This document shows, in pieces, positions 47,232 to 57,290 of a stretch of DNA of 64,000 nt (the first letter of the stretch is position 1; every line of letters starts with the position of its first letter). The stretch spans positions 1-64,000 of the forward strand of contig NQMI01000139.1 of assembly GCA_002270565.1 (NCBI GenBank), in the 5' to 3' direction. Under the pieces are notes generated by a model. It was given only the letters and a program-made list of their open reading frames with translations, was not told where the DNA came from and did no database searches. The DNA comes from Stenocarpella maydis (taxonomy: Eukaryota; Ascomycota; Sordariomycetes; Diaporthales; Diaporthaceae). Both the position numbers and the translations under genes were made by a program.

Positions 47232-47705
47232 CGAGGGAGCATGTCAGGCTGTGTGCGTGGGAGTAGGTTGGTCTAGTTGCAGGCTTCTTATTCGGGCATT
47301 GCAAGATGTGGCCTGTCTAGCTACTCTGTCACCCGGTATTTGCAAATGATATAGTGTGTGGCGGGGTATGTAACGGAGTAGGTGGTGATCGTGTGCGCAG
47401 CAGAATAGTGTATGTTGAGGAGTGACGCAGGTCCCTCGCCCCTGGAGTGCATCAGTGGTGCCTGGGGTGCCCCTGAGCCCTGGCTGGCCTTGGCAAACGC
47501 TCGAACTGAGGCTGTTCGTTGCCCGCTAACAACGCAACGTCAACCGGCGGGACCAGACTTTGGGCTGCATTCACATCCTCCATGTGCACGCCCCTTTCCC
47601 TCCAAGTCATCCTCACATGAAAGGGTAAACTATTCGAGAAGGGCAAGCAGAGATAATATCAGTGGGCAGTTGTATCTCTCAACCGGACCATTCAGACTCT
47701 TGAAG
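47232..47705. promoter_or_regulatory. Divergent promoter region, Tul1/DscA and HSBP1
   Basis: 474 bp separates the two start codons. It must hold both promoters. No TATA box or clear heat-shock element array was recognised. Confidence 0.45.
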
Positions 47706-48084
47706 ATGGCATCCAACAACAGCGAACCAAACAGCCAGCCAAATGTATAGTCCTCATCCTCCCCTGGAGTCCCAGTTCGTTGGCGTCTATATCCAGAGCT
47801 CATTTGAGAATGGACCCCGAGACTGACAGGATTTCCTCATAGACGTCCGACGATGCCCGCGCAGAGCTGACGCAGCAGTTGGATGAGCTTTTGAACACGC
47901 TGTCCAACAAGTTCGCCGGAGTGTCAAGTGAGATATTCGCAAAGAGTAAGGACCCCCATCAACCTGGGCCTGCTTGTATTACTGACTCTTGTAACCAGTG
48001 GATGAGATGTCTCGCAGAATAGACAGCTTGGAGGCAGCGTTGACGGCGAACAACGACCGGGATTCCGGGACAAAGCAGTCATAA
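47706..48084 (+). CDS. Heat shock factor binding protein 1 homologue
   Basis: Small coiled-coil protein that binds the trimerisation domain of heat shock factor and limits its activity. Three short exons: 47706-47744, 47843-47945 and 47999-48084; introns start GTATAG and GTAAGG. Phases agree and the product is 75 residues, the expected size. After an Asn/Ser-rich N-terminus the heptad region reads ELTQQLDELLNTLSNKFAGV, then SSEIFAKMDEMSRRIDSLEA, matching the conserved HSBP1 core. The codon for Met in FAKMDEM is split by the second intron. The first intron (98 bp) has an unusual GTATAG donor. The gene shares a divergent promoter with Tul1/DscA. Confidence 0.9.
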
Positions 48085-48385
48085 CCCGGAACGGTTCCAG
48101 ACCGCGTCATTTACGGCCGCAGTGAGACTCCACAAGTCTCAGTCGAAGGTTTAGTCACGTCGCAGGACATGGAATTACGAGCGAACAAGCATCCTCGGGG
48201 ATGGAATTGTTCCCGGTGCACCGAGAGTCGATTGCAAGTCAGAAAAGTTCATTCAGAGTCATTCCCATGAGGGTTACCGCCCAATGCTCCCAGTAAGATA
48301 CATGCAAGCAATTTCTGCTCTTCTTCCTGTTCCTGCTGCTGGCCGCATGTTCCTCCCACTCAGCCCATCGCCGGCTACCACACAT
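48085..48385. other. Convergent intergenic region HSBP1 / PDI
   Basis: 300 bp of 3' untranslated sequence from both genes. Nothing else seen. Confidence 0.5.
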
Positions 48386-49563
48386 TTACAATTCATCCTT
48401 GACCTGCTCAATCTTCTCCTCGACGAAACGGCGCAAGATGTTGGTCTTGCTGGTGAGCTCGTCAAGCTTGGTGGGCGCCAGGCCACCCTTCTTCAGGATC
48501 CCATCAAGACGCGCAAGCTCCTTCGCGGCATATCCGTCGTTGCTCTTCAACTTGTCGAACACGCGGACGTAATACTCGGCATACTTGTACTGGGCCTGGT
48601 CCTTGAGCTCCCCGGCCTGCTTCTTGGCCTCGGCGAGCGACTCGGTCAGGACGCTCTTACCGCCCGTAAACTTGTCGACAATGGAGTTGAGGGCCTCGAT
48701 CGTGCCTGCGTAGCTGTCCAGGCCGCCGCCGACAGCACGGTGCGTGCCGGCCTTGTCGTTCAGGAATGTTACAAAGTCAGCCTCGCTGCGGCCACCGCTG
48801 TAGAGCTCGGGCTCCTTGCTGCCGGCGGGGAAGAACTTGATGGTCGGGTAGGACGACACGCCCTGGGCCTTTGCGGTTGCCTTGCTGTTCTCGGCCTCGG
48901 CATCGACCTTGGCGACAAGGACGTTGGGCTCGTTCTCGTAGTCCTCGGCGAGCTGCTCCCAGACAGGGGCGAGGTTCTTGCAGTCTGTATTGGTGGTCAT
49001 GTAAGCGGCTGGAACAATTCACTGGCAAGATGATACAGAGCAGTAGACTTACGTCCACACCAAGGCGCAGTGAATGCAACCAGGACGTTCTTGTCACCGC
49101 CAATCTCCTTGTCAAAGGTCGCATCCGTAAGGAAAGTCACCGCAGAAGGCTTCTCCAGCTTCTTCTTGGGCTTGATGCCAGTCTTCTCGGTGATGAAGTT
49201 GGACAGACTCTCCAGATCGCGGCCGCTGCTGTAGTCGGTGGGTTTGTCGCTCTTCCCATCGAAGAACTTGAGTGTAGGGAACCCCTGGACGCCGAATCGA
49301 CGGCCAAGTTCCTTCTCGGCATCGGCGTCAACCTTTGCGATCTGGACGTCCTTGGAGAATGCAAAGGAGCTGGCAAGGTCCTCGTAGACGGGGGCAAGGT
49401 TCTTGCAGTGGCCGCACCATGGTGCGAAGAACTCGACAAGTGTTGGCTTGCCAGACTTGAGCACGACGTCGTCGAAGTTGTCTGGGATGAGGTCGAGGAC
49501 CGCGGACTTGGCAGCCACAACGGCTGTCAGGCCGGCGAGCACGAAGCTCTTTAGGAGGACCAT
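48386..49563 (-). CDS. ER protein disulfide isomerase, TigA/ERp38 type
   Basis: Oxidoreductase of the ER lumen that forms and rearranges disulfides in secretory proteins. Exons in transcript order 49053-49563 and 48386-48984; 369 residues. A signal peptide at 1-19 is followed by two thioredoxin domains with active sites CGHC at 50-53 and CGHC at 169-172, then the alpha-helical D domain typical of ERp38. The C-terminus is KDEL, an ER retrieval signal. The intron interrupts the second active site (C-G-|H-C, splitting the His codon). If retained, the frame ends soon after with one domain only. In Aspergillus the homologous tigA is induced by ER stress; no stress element was identified here. Confidence 0.96.
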
Positions 49564-50156
49564 TATTGCTGGGAATTGGTCTTCTAGGGGTGTTTGGGTG
49601 ATGCGAGTAAATGGTTCTCTGAGGAAAAGTCGGGAAACTCAAGCAATCGAATTTCCTGGTTATAAGGAGGGGAGGATGATGGGATGCTTTGAAATCGGCT
49701 GCCCGGTTCAAGGTAATATGTATAAGGTAGAGGACAATCTGGCACTGCTGCAGCTGTCATAAGCTGGTAGCTCTTTCAGCGACAGGCCGAGTGGCAACAA
49801 AGTCCCTGGGACACCACACTAGGCCATACGGAGTACAGCAGGGTCCACCGGGTCGAGGCACCGAGGCCAAGCACCCTGGCAGCGATAAGAGATAGAGAAG
49901 GCGACTGCGCCACAGTTTTGCCAATGGCAGTCAGCCACACTTCTCAGGAGTTGCTTGGTGTAGGTGTGGCGCAAAGACACACCAACCCAGAAATTTCACA
50001 AAAGGGAGCCGCGACCAAACTTTACTCCACTTCAGAACCACCAATCCCTCGTCCAGCCAGATCGACCGTCACGACCGCAAACCACCTCCCTCACTTTCCT
50101 GAAACGACAACCGACCTTGACCTCTACCTTGTCAAGCCGAACCGTCAACCGCCAAT
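49564..50156. promoter_or_regulatory. Divergent promoter region, PDI and RPS29
   Basis: 593 bp between start codons. The RPS29-proximal 150 bp are rich in C, A and T, as in ribosomal-protein leaders. No named element recognised. Confidence 0.45.
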
Positions 50157-50562
50157 ATGTCTCACGAATCCGTCTGGAACTCCCGCCCTCGTAGCTACGG
50201 CAAGGGTTCCCGCTCTTGGTACGAACGCACCGGTCCCATCCCACACGGGTGAAAAACAGGTCGCTGTCGGGGCCAACCCGAACAGACGTGAAGGAGGGCT
50301 TGGAAGATGACACCTTATTGGAATGTCCACAGAAGCTAATGTGCGACCTACCCTTACAGCCGCGTCTGCACCCACCGTGCCGGTCTGATCCGCAAGTACG
50401 GCCTGAACATCTGCCGTCAGTGCTTCCGTGAGAAGAGCGCCGACATTGGTTTCCAGAAGGTGCGACCCGATCTGAATACCCCCCTCCCCCTCCTTCTCCA
50501 AGTCAGCTGCGACCAAGACGAGAGAAGCACTAACGTTTTCCTTTTGCAAATAGCACCGATAA
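50157..50562 (+). CDS. RPS29: 40S ribosomal protein S29 (uS14)
   Basis: Small zinc-binding protein of the 40S subunit head. Three exons: 50157-50218, 50360-50459 and 50554-50562, giving 56 residues. The start [19 protein letters not shown] and the end DIGFQKHR match the family. The zinc ligands are C21, C24, C39 and C42 (C-x2-C-x14-C-x2-C). The first intron splits the codon of C21 (TG|C). The last exon is only nine bases, His-Arg-stop, a normal pattern for this gene. Donors are GTACGA and GTGCGA, both non-optimal. A gctaat branch-like site precedes the first acceptor and ctaac the second. Confidence 0.95.
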
Positions 50563-51676
50563 ATGCACCGCCCCGAACGAGACGGAGTAGGGATGGGCAA
50601 ATCTTCCGGTCGACATGACGAATTGTTACAGGAAACGCCAGCGATACCGGCGAGGGGCACTCAAGTCTCTGGGAGGCAACCACGATCCCACCTCTCAGCA
50701 CATCCCCCGACGCGAACGAGGAAAAGGCATTTTCATGGGCCGGCCTGCTTCATTAGGAGTTTGATTGGTTTATTTTTGGCGGTCCGGACAATGGAAAACA
50801 CCAAGGGGGGCAAGGCTTGACGACGGGGAATCCAGACTGGTGGATCTGCGATTCGAGTTAGATCGAGAGTCCCCATCCCACGTCGGAATAGAGAAACGAG
50901 TGCAAAGACCAACAACATGGCGCACGCCGCCGCGGCAGCCCGGTAAACATAGTGATTGCAGGTGCACGATGACCTTCGCGCACACCCACAAGCGACAGTC
51001 CGGAATCGCAACGACGGCCGTCCTCGGTTGGCCTGGGTTGACACGGCGGCAACACCGTATGTCTTCACATTTTGATGGCGGCCAGGTCTCATCGCCACCC
51101 ACAATCGTATCCGCCGCGCTTGAGCAGCAGAGACGGACCGATCGTTTCCAACTATCCGTAGACCGTGACAGCTCTACTCATCCTCTTAGTCACCAGAGGA
51201 CAACACTTGACGGCTCAGCCGCAGTTTCTTGTGGGTCGACCTATCTCTCACCTGCTCTGGACCTTGTAACCATATGCAAATGAGTAATCGGCATATGGCC
51301 CATGCCACAAGTTATACAGGGTTATCGTACATGTTACAAAAGTACAATCGTCTGAGAGTTCTATCATTGCGGGTCTCGTCTAACTACAGGATTATAACAG
51401 TCGCGAAGACGCGTAGAGGGGAGATGAATGTCCATGGGAATCCCGCAGGCTCAGACAAATGTACATAGAATCAACTCTCTCTCCGTGGTATACGTACACT
51501 CACGACATAGCCGCATTTTTGCAAACTCCTTTTCCCCCCCCGAAACTTTCCCACAAGGGAAAACAGAGATTGCTCCAAACGCGGAACTCCCCCTCTGGTC
51601 CCTTGAACCGTATGCAAACAGACTACTTCTTTGGGTCTTGCAGATCTCAGCTTTCATCAATTCTTTTTAGTTCAAC
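50563..51676. other. Convergent intergenic region RPS29 / mitochondrial EF-Tu
   Basis: 1.1 kb. A 123-codon minus frame at 50733-51104 has no conserved features and no expression signals I can name. T-rich stretches lie close to the EF-Tu stop. Confidence 0.5.
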
Positions 51677-53144
51677 TTATTTGATGATGCGGGTAATCAG
51701 ACCAGTGGCCACGGTCCTGCCACCCTCGCGGATATTGATACGCTGACCAGCCTCGACGGCACATGGGTTGTGCAGGGTGGCAACCATCTCGACGTTGTCA
51801 CCGGGCATGACCATTTTGGAGTGGGCATCCTCGGTGCCCTCAGGGAAGAAGAGGGCGCAGGACTCGTCGGCGGTTCGGATGTACATCTGGGGGCGGTAGT
51901 TCTCCATGAAGCCGGTGTGCCGGCCACCTTCCTCCTTGGTCAGGACGTAGAGGGAGACCAGGAACTGGGTGTGGGCCTTGACGGTGCCGGGCTTGGTAAT
52001 GACCATGCCACGCCTGACGTCCTCACGGCGGATACCACGGAGCAGCAGGCCGGAGTTGTCACCGGCTCGGGACTCGTCGCACGACTTCTTGAAGGTCTCG
52101 ATGTCGGTGACTTTTGTCTTGATGACCTCGCTTCCCTTTCCGACCAGCTCGACCTCGGAGTCCTTCTTCAGGACACCACGCTCGACACGGCCCGAGGCTA
52201 CGGTTCCACGGCCGGCGATGGAGAAGACGTCCTCGACGGACATGAGGAAGGGCTTCTCGAGGTCACGCTGCGGGGTGGGGATCCACTCGTCGACGGCCTT
52301 CATCAGCTCGTCGATCTTCTGCTCGCCGATCTCGGGACGCTTGCCGTCGAGGGCGCACAGGGCGGAGCCCAGGATGACAGGGGTCTCGTCGCCCTCGAAG
52401 CCGTAGGTGTTCAGGAGCTCGCGCATCTCCATCTCGACGAGCTCCAACATCTCGGGGTCCTCGAGGGCGTCGACCTTGTTGACAAAGACGACGATCCTCT
52501 GCACGCCGACCTGGCGCGCCAGCAGCAAGTGCTCCCGGGTCTGGGGCATCTGTCCGTCCGAGGCGGCCACCACGATGATGGCGCCGTCCATGTTGGCGGC
52601 TCCAGTAATCATGTTCTTGATGTAATCGGCGTGGCCCGGGCAGTCGACGTGGGAGTAGTGTCGGGCTTCGGTCGAATATTCGATGTGGGCAGTGGCGATG
52701 GTGATACCACGCTTGCGCTCCTCGGGAGCCTTGTCGATGGAGCCATAGTCAAGGAAGGAAGCGAAGCCCTTCTCGGATTGTCTCTTTGTAATGGCGGCAG
52801 AGAGGGTGGTCTGGTTGCGAGAAGCATCGTCAGTAAGATGGGATCGCGAGCCGGGTTGAGCTCGTCCTGGACGACAGCTTGGGCCATGGTTACCTTTCCG
52901 TGATCGACGTGACCAATGGTACCTGTTTGGTCTCTGTAAGCCTTGGCGTTTCCCCGCAGTGGCGCAGGGAATGGCACGAACCGATGTTGACGTGAGGCTT
53001 GTTCCTCTCGTAGACCGCGTAGCCACGGCGCAGGTTCAGGACCGGAGAGGTGGACTGTCGCTGCAGCGAGACTAGTGGGTGGCCGGACCTGAGAGAAGCG
53101 CGGGCAGTCCGCAGGAACGGAGCAATGGTTCTCAAAGAGGACAT
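51677..53144 (-). CDS. TUF1: Mitochondrial translation elongation factor Tu
   Basis: GTPase that brings aminoacyl-tRNA to mitochondrial ribosomes. Exons in transcript order 52982-53144, 52894-52922 (29 bp) and 51677-52810; 441 residues. Residues 1-45 are Arg/Ser-rich without acids, a good mitochondrial presequence. The G1 loop GHVDHGK at 58-64 is encoded by the 29 bp exon; DCPGH at 120-124 and NKVD at 175-178 are also present. Domains 2 and 3 are complete and end LITRIIK. The frame also stays open through the second intron, but only the spliced form gives the invariant GKTTL. The first donor GTTCGT is weak, yet it is the only one that places the conserved exon in phase. Confidence 0.96.
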
Positions 53145-53617
53145 GTTGAAGAAAGGAAAGGAGACAACCACACAATCGCAATAACAGGAGAGGAGACGGT
53201 AGAGCCCGGGGTCAGGAGGGAAAAGCTGCAGCGGCCAAGAGGGTCGGACGTGGGCGAGTAAAAGTGAAGCTGCTGTGTCTGCCCTCTCACCCGCCCTGCC
53301 GCATCGACTTTTTTGGCGGCAGGGCCCACTTTGCCTCAGGCTGTAGCGCCAATCAAGCCGCAATTGATGGCCAGCTGGGGCAGCCCAGCAGCCATCTCAC
53401 GTGCACGCGTCAAGGGCGCCCAGTCTCACCTGCACCGTGCGGGAAGAAGCCATCGTCATCTTCCTCCACTTGCGTCGTCGTTCTCGCTCTTCACATCCAC
53501 CAGGATCAGCCGGGTTGCCTTGTTCAGTATTTGTATGTACATCTCGACCTCAGAAGGGCAAACTTGCAAAAGAAAAGAAGAAAAAAAGAAGAGAATTGAT
53601 CGTTGCGACGGGAATTG
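53145..53617. promoter_or_regulatory. EF-Tu upstream region with Pol III-type T-run
   Basis: Upstream of the EF-Tu start codon on the minus strand. A seven-T run on the minus strand (plus 53581-53587) lies about 30 bases 3' of the tRNA-like gene and would serve as a Pol III terminator. The rest would be the EF-Tu promoter and leader. Confidence 0.5.
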
Positions 53618-53831
53618 AGCCCGACGTGGGGTCGAACTGAGTCGGATGTTAGCAAACGCATCCCGGAGTGTGTCTGGAATTGTCTGAATTTTCTCTCACC
53701 CCACAACCTTGAGATTCATCAGAGTCGTGACAATGGTTACTGTTTGTTGTTAGCGATGATGGGTTACAAGTGCTGTCGTCGGAGCAAGGAACTTACAGAG
53801 TCTCACGCTCTACCGATTGAGCTAGCCGGGC
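53618..53831 (-). tRNA. tRNA-Lys(CUU)-like gene with two spliceosomal-type insertions
   Basis: On the minus strand, 53831-53797 gives an acceptor strand GCCCGGC, a D arm (GCTC..GAGC, A box TAGCTCAATCGG), and an anticodon stem TGAGA ending CTCT. 53636-53618 gives TTCGACCCCAC and GTCGGGCT, closing a seven-pair acceptor stem. Between them lie two stretches with full intron signals. 53796-53740 is GTAAGT..GCTAAC..ACAG, 57 bp; 53699-53637 is GTGAGA..GCTAAC..TCAG, 63 bp. Removing both leaves loop CTCTTA followed by a 22 bp insert and A-TCTCA. The insert sits at position 37/38, where ordinary tRNA introns lie, and the anticodon becomes CTT. The T loop is one C short, so the mature RNA would be 72 nt. 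It could be a functional split gene, a pseudogene, or part of the EF-Tu leader. Confidence 0.65.
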
Positions 53832-55055
53832 GTCTCTTGGACGCTTGAGTTGAGATCGCCCGTCGGACTTTGAACTATACCGGCGTCACAAGAACTGGGT
53901 TCCGGATGACGACCTTGGCACCATTGTCTACCACGTCCCCTAAATGTGTCGAGTCCCCACACCAGTCGTCCTCTGCACAATTTTGTTTCTACGTCGCGGA
54001 AACTTTGCCCGGGATTGTGAGAAGAACACTTATCAGCACTCTCCTAGGGTTATTGCCCAGGTCGACATGGACTTTTGACCACGGTGAATCTCAGTAGCCT
54101 CGAGCAGACAAGCTGTGTACTGCTCTGTGCACTCCATAAGGGCGAGCAAATATCACATATGATTCACATGAGAGCCATCCCTACAGATCCGGGTCCTGAG
54201 GATTCCTCTGCCGGCGGTGCTATTTTGAGTTATGGAATTGGCGCACCCAGAGAGTCCAGACAACATTTCGACATGCGACATGATCAAGTAGGCGGACGAC
54301 TGTCCCAAGGTGAGGTTCATTAAACGGAGTAGGCTTCCGCAGTGGTGATGGGCCGCGCTCGAGGCAGTGCCATCTTCGTGACACCAGGTCAATTAATCAA
54401 AAATACTAAATCAGCCCAGTTATAACTGCTGGAGTTTAAATTAAACTACCTATAATGTCAGTTGGGTGTTTTTTGCAAGACGAAGAGGCCGATGTTCCCC
54501 TTCTCAAGTGGGCGCCAGTGGACGGGCAGAGTGCATCAGGGTACGGGGGTCTCCATCATCCCGAGCAAACCCCGGCCGGTAGTATATGTTGATTTCTTTC
54601 ATGGTATAATTTGCTTAATATATTTCATAAAAATCGCTTTTCATTCGCAGACCTTGCTCCATCGAGTTTGAACTCGCTGTATTTGTGAGTAATGTGCTGA
54701 GGTGGCCAGTCATTGCCACAGTGCTTACTCAAGTAACAATTCTGACTTTTTTCCTGAGCCTGCCGCGGCGCGCCTATAAGCACAGGCCATACCTATGATC
54801 TACATGCTGCCGGGACCCACTTGAAATTCCTTAGCCGCAAGCGCACCGAGTCTTTCCCATCTTTCCCATCCACCTGTCTATCCACCACTCAAGTTTCCAA
54901 CTACGTCAACACCATAACTTTTTGCGCAGCCCCTTGTCGCCGACACCGTCGCATCCAGTGGGCCTTACCGCAACCTCGCGCGCCTCTCTACGCCTCGCCT
55001 GGCCTCTTAAACATCCCCCTTCCCCCTCCTCAGCCTCCTCCCTCACCAACACAAA
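53832..55055. other. Intergenic region between tRNA-like gene and TIM17
   Basis: 1.2 kb. No conserved frame. The last 250 bp are CT-rich with many C-runs, as in fungal leaders, and precede TIM17. Confidence 0.5.
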
Positions 55056-55696
55056 ATGGCCATGGATCACGGTCGGGACCCATGTCCCTGGGTCATCCTC
55101 AATGACTTCGGCGGTGCTTTTTCAATGGGAGTACGTCCTCACTGCTACCTTCTCCACGCCCGCGCCTCTCCAACCAATAAACTAGCTAACGCTCACCCTC
55201 CCCTTCTAACAGGCAATCGGCGGCACGATCTGGCACGGCATCAAAGGCTTTCGCAACAGCCCCTACGGCGAGCGGCGGATAGGTGCCATCACAGCCATCA
55301 AGATGCGCGCCCCCGTATTAGGCGGCAACTTCGGCGCCTGGGGCGGCATCTTCAGCTTGGCTGACTGCGCCGTCAAGGGTGTGCGGCAAAAGGAGGACCC
55401 GTGGAACGCCATCGCGGCAGGTTTCCTCACGGGCGGTGCCCTGGCGATACGAGGGGGCTTCAAGTCTGCGAGGAACGGCGCCATCGGCTGTGCCGTGCTG
55501 TTGGCGGTCATCGAGGGCGTTGGCATCGGTTTCCAGAAGATGATGGCAGGCAGCACAAAACTGGAGGTGAGTCGCCCCTCACTGTGGCGCTGTAGAGGGA
55601 CGGAGAATCTCGCATTGCGGACACATGACTGACTCGACACATTCACAGGTTCCCATGCCACCACCATCGCCGAATGGCGAGAAAGCACTAGCATGA
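55056..55696 (+). CDS. TIM17: Mitochondrial inner membrane translocase subunit Tim17
   Basis: Core subunit of the TIM23 presequence translocase. Exons 55056-55130, 55213-55566 and 55649-55696; all junctions are phase 0; 158 residues. The N-terminus [22 protein letters not shown] is the conserved voltage-sensing, acidic start. Four hydrophobic, Gly-rich helices follow, with the family motif [13 protein letters not shown] and the cysteine pair (C10 and the Cys in the loop region) that can form a disulfide. The C-terminal exon encodes a short Pro-rich tail. A second ATG (residue 3) is possible but less likely. Confidence 0.96.
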
Positions 55697-56915
55697 TCGG
55701 GCGTCCCGAGCCGTCTTTTCCCTTGTTCACATTGTACAATCATCAGCCTGGGTTTTCGGAGTCGAGGATCTCCCCACTTCCACTTCAGAGGAAAAAATAT
55801 AAGATATGAATTGCGACGAGCCACCTGCCTGATCTTCGGTGTCGTCACTGGCATAATTCGCATGCTCAACGACGGAGTCCAGGGTTCACCATAGACCATA
55901 GTCCAATGAAAGATGCGGTTTAATTAGACTAGCAGCCTTGTAAAGGCTATATTACGCCGTGACAAATGCCATCGGGATCCCCGGGGCATCTTCAAATGAC
56001 ATGACATCCGCTAACTTGACGACAAATGTCTCCGGGGCGCTCACTAAACTTTGATAAGTTCCAAAAGCCACCACGGCGACGCAGTCGTCCGGGGCGAGAT
56101 TCTTCACGCCCCTACCAGCTCGAGTGGTGTAGCCGGCGCGTTCACTGCCAGCTTTGTCGAAATCGACACAACCAAGAGAATCAGGCGATCTTTGAAGTTA
56201 ACGCCAATGGCGCGCACTTCAATCTCGGCCTGGTCTGTCGCGAGGGATTCGTATGCTGTCCAGCAGACCGGGATTCCTAATGTTCAATGCAGGATACCCT
56301 GAGCCGAAACTTCGCGGTCTGAGTCTGTTATGGGTCCGGGAAAATACATGTTGATCTTCATATTTGGCCTAAAATAAGCGAATTTATGCACATATAGCCA
56401 GAAACTTCCATATATTCTTCCTCCACATAGCTCTCTGTGAGTTCTGTGGCTGTACTTTGAACATTCTTGCAACTTTGGTATTCTTTGATTCTCCATTGGG
56501 ACGCTGCTTAGAGTTCCCAGAACCAGGGTCACTATCCTAACGAACAGATGCTAGCTGCGGCGGCATACTCGACAAAGGACTTCAACCCTCACTCAGTCTG
56601 GTGGACGATCTGGCTGTTTCATCGCGCATCTGTACCCACAGGAGGGATCTGGGCGCCGTAAGGAGTGGGCCGGTTTTGAAGTTGCTTAAGTTTAGACGCT
56701 GCAGTTTGGGTTCCTCCAAGTCCTGTAGTGAACTAGCAGTACAGTATGCAGTGGCGGGTTCTAATGTCGTTATCAGGCAGCGAGGTCACCTAGTGAAGCA
56801 AAGCCACTTCTGGCTCTTTTAATTGTATCATGATCCAGAAACAAGTATCAGCACCGTGCACATGTGGTCAGAACATATGGCCGGAAACATACCTAGGTAG
56901 GTTGTAAATCGGCAT
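55697..56915. other. Intergenic region, TIM17 to transporter relic
   Basis: 1.2 kb without a defensible gene. Two overlapping plus frames at 56026-56302 look weakly protein-like but match nothing I know. One tacctaggta palindrome lies near 56889. Confidence 0.45.
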
Positions 56916-57290
56916 GTGGGAGTTGCAATCCCAGCCGCCATCTTCAACAGCTGCTTCGCTGTTTCATCGACCTCTATAATAGATGAGGGGGTACGGATGC
57001 TCTTAGCGAAGGCAAGGCTTATTCACTGTCCCCAAGGCGTATGTTTCTTCACTGCAAATGCGCCCGAGGCGACTCAGGATGAGATTATCGAAACGTATGA
57101 CGGTTCACTCAGAGTTATGTGGTATGTCTGCCTGGCTCTTAATGTCATCACATTGGCGATTGTTTTCTCGGAGGAGATTGTGATGCGAACTACCCTTGAT
57201 TTTCCAGAACAGGGTACCAGGCCTGGCAACGGCCAAGCGAATAAATACCTACCCAGAGTAATCCTTGGGAAAAGTGAATCTAGGAGGAAT
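56916..57290 (+). pseudogene. C-terminal relic of an MFS (DHA2-type) drug transporter
   Basis: A frame of about 120 codons resembles only the last part of fungal 14-helix MFS transporters. It starts with a helix-13-like VAIPAAIFNSCFA. A lumenal loop follows, then IIETYDGSLRVMWYVCLALNVITLAIVFSEEIVMRTTLD, which corresponds to the final helix and the usual charged tail. The preceding twelve helices are absent: upstream sequence has no matching frame and no intron acceptor before the block. It is most simply a truncated copy left by deletion. The loop CPQGVCFF is unlike intact relatives. The parent gene cannot be identified. Confidence 0.65.

Noticed and set aside
48284..49033. 249-codon plus-strand frame opposite the PDI gene
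   Set aside because: Leu/Val/Gly-rich mirror of the conserved PDI coding strand.
50733..51104. 123-codon minus-strand frame between RPS29 and EF-Tu
   Set aside because: Has one hydrophobic stretch but no conserved feature; an overlapping frame in another register is equally long.
51770..52903. 377-codon plus-strand frame opposite mitochondrial EF-Tu
   Set aside because: Long antisense frame caused by strong codon bias in a highly expressed gene. The minus strand encodes a complete EF-Tu.
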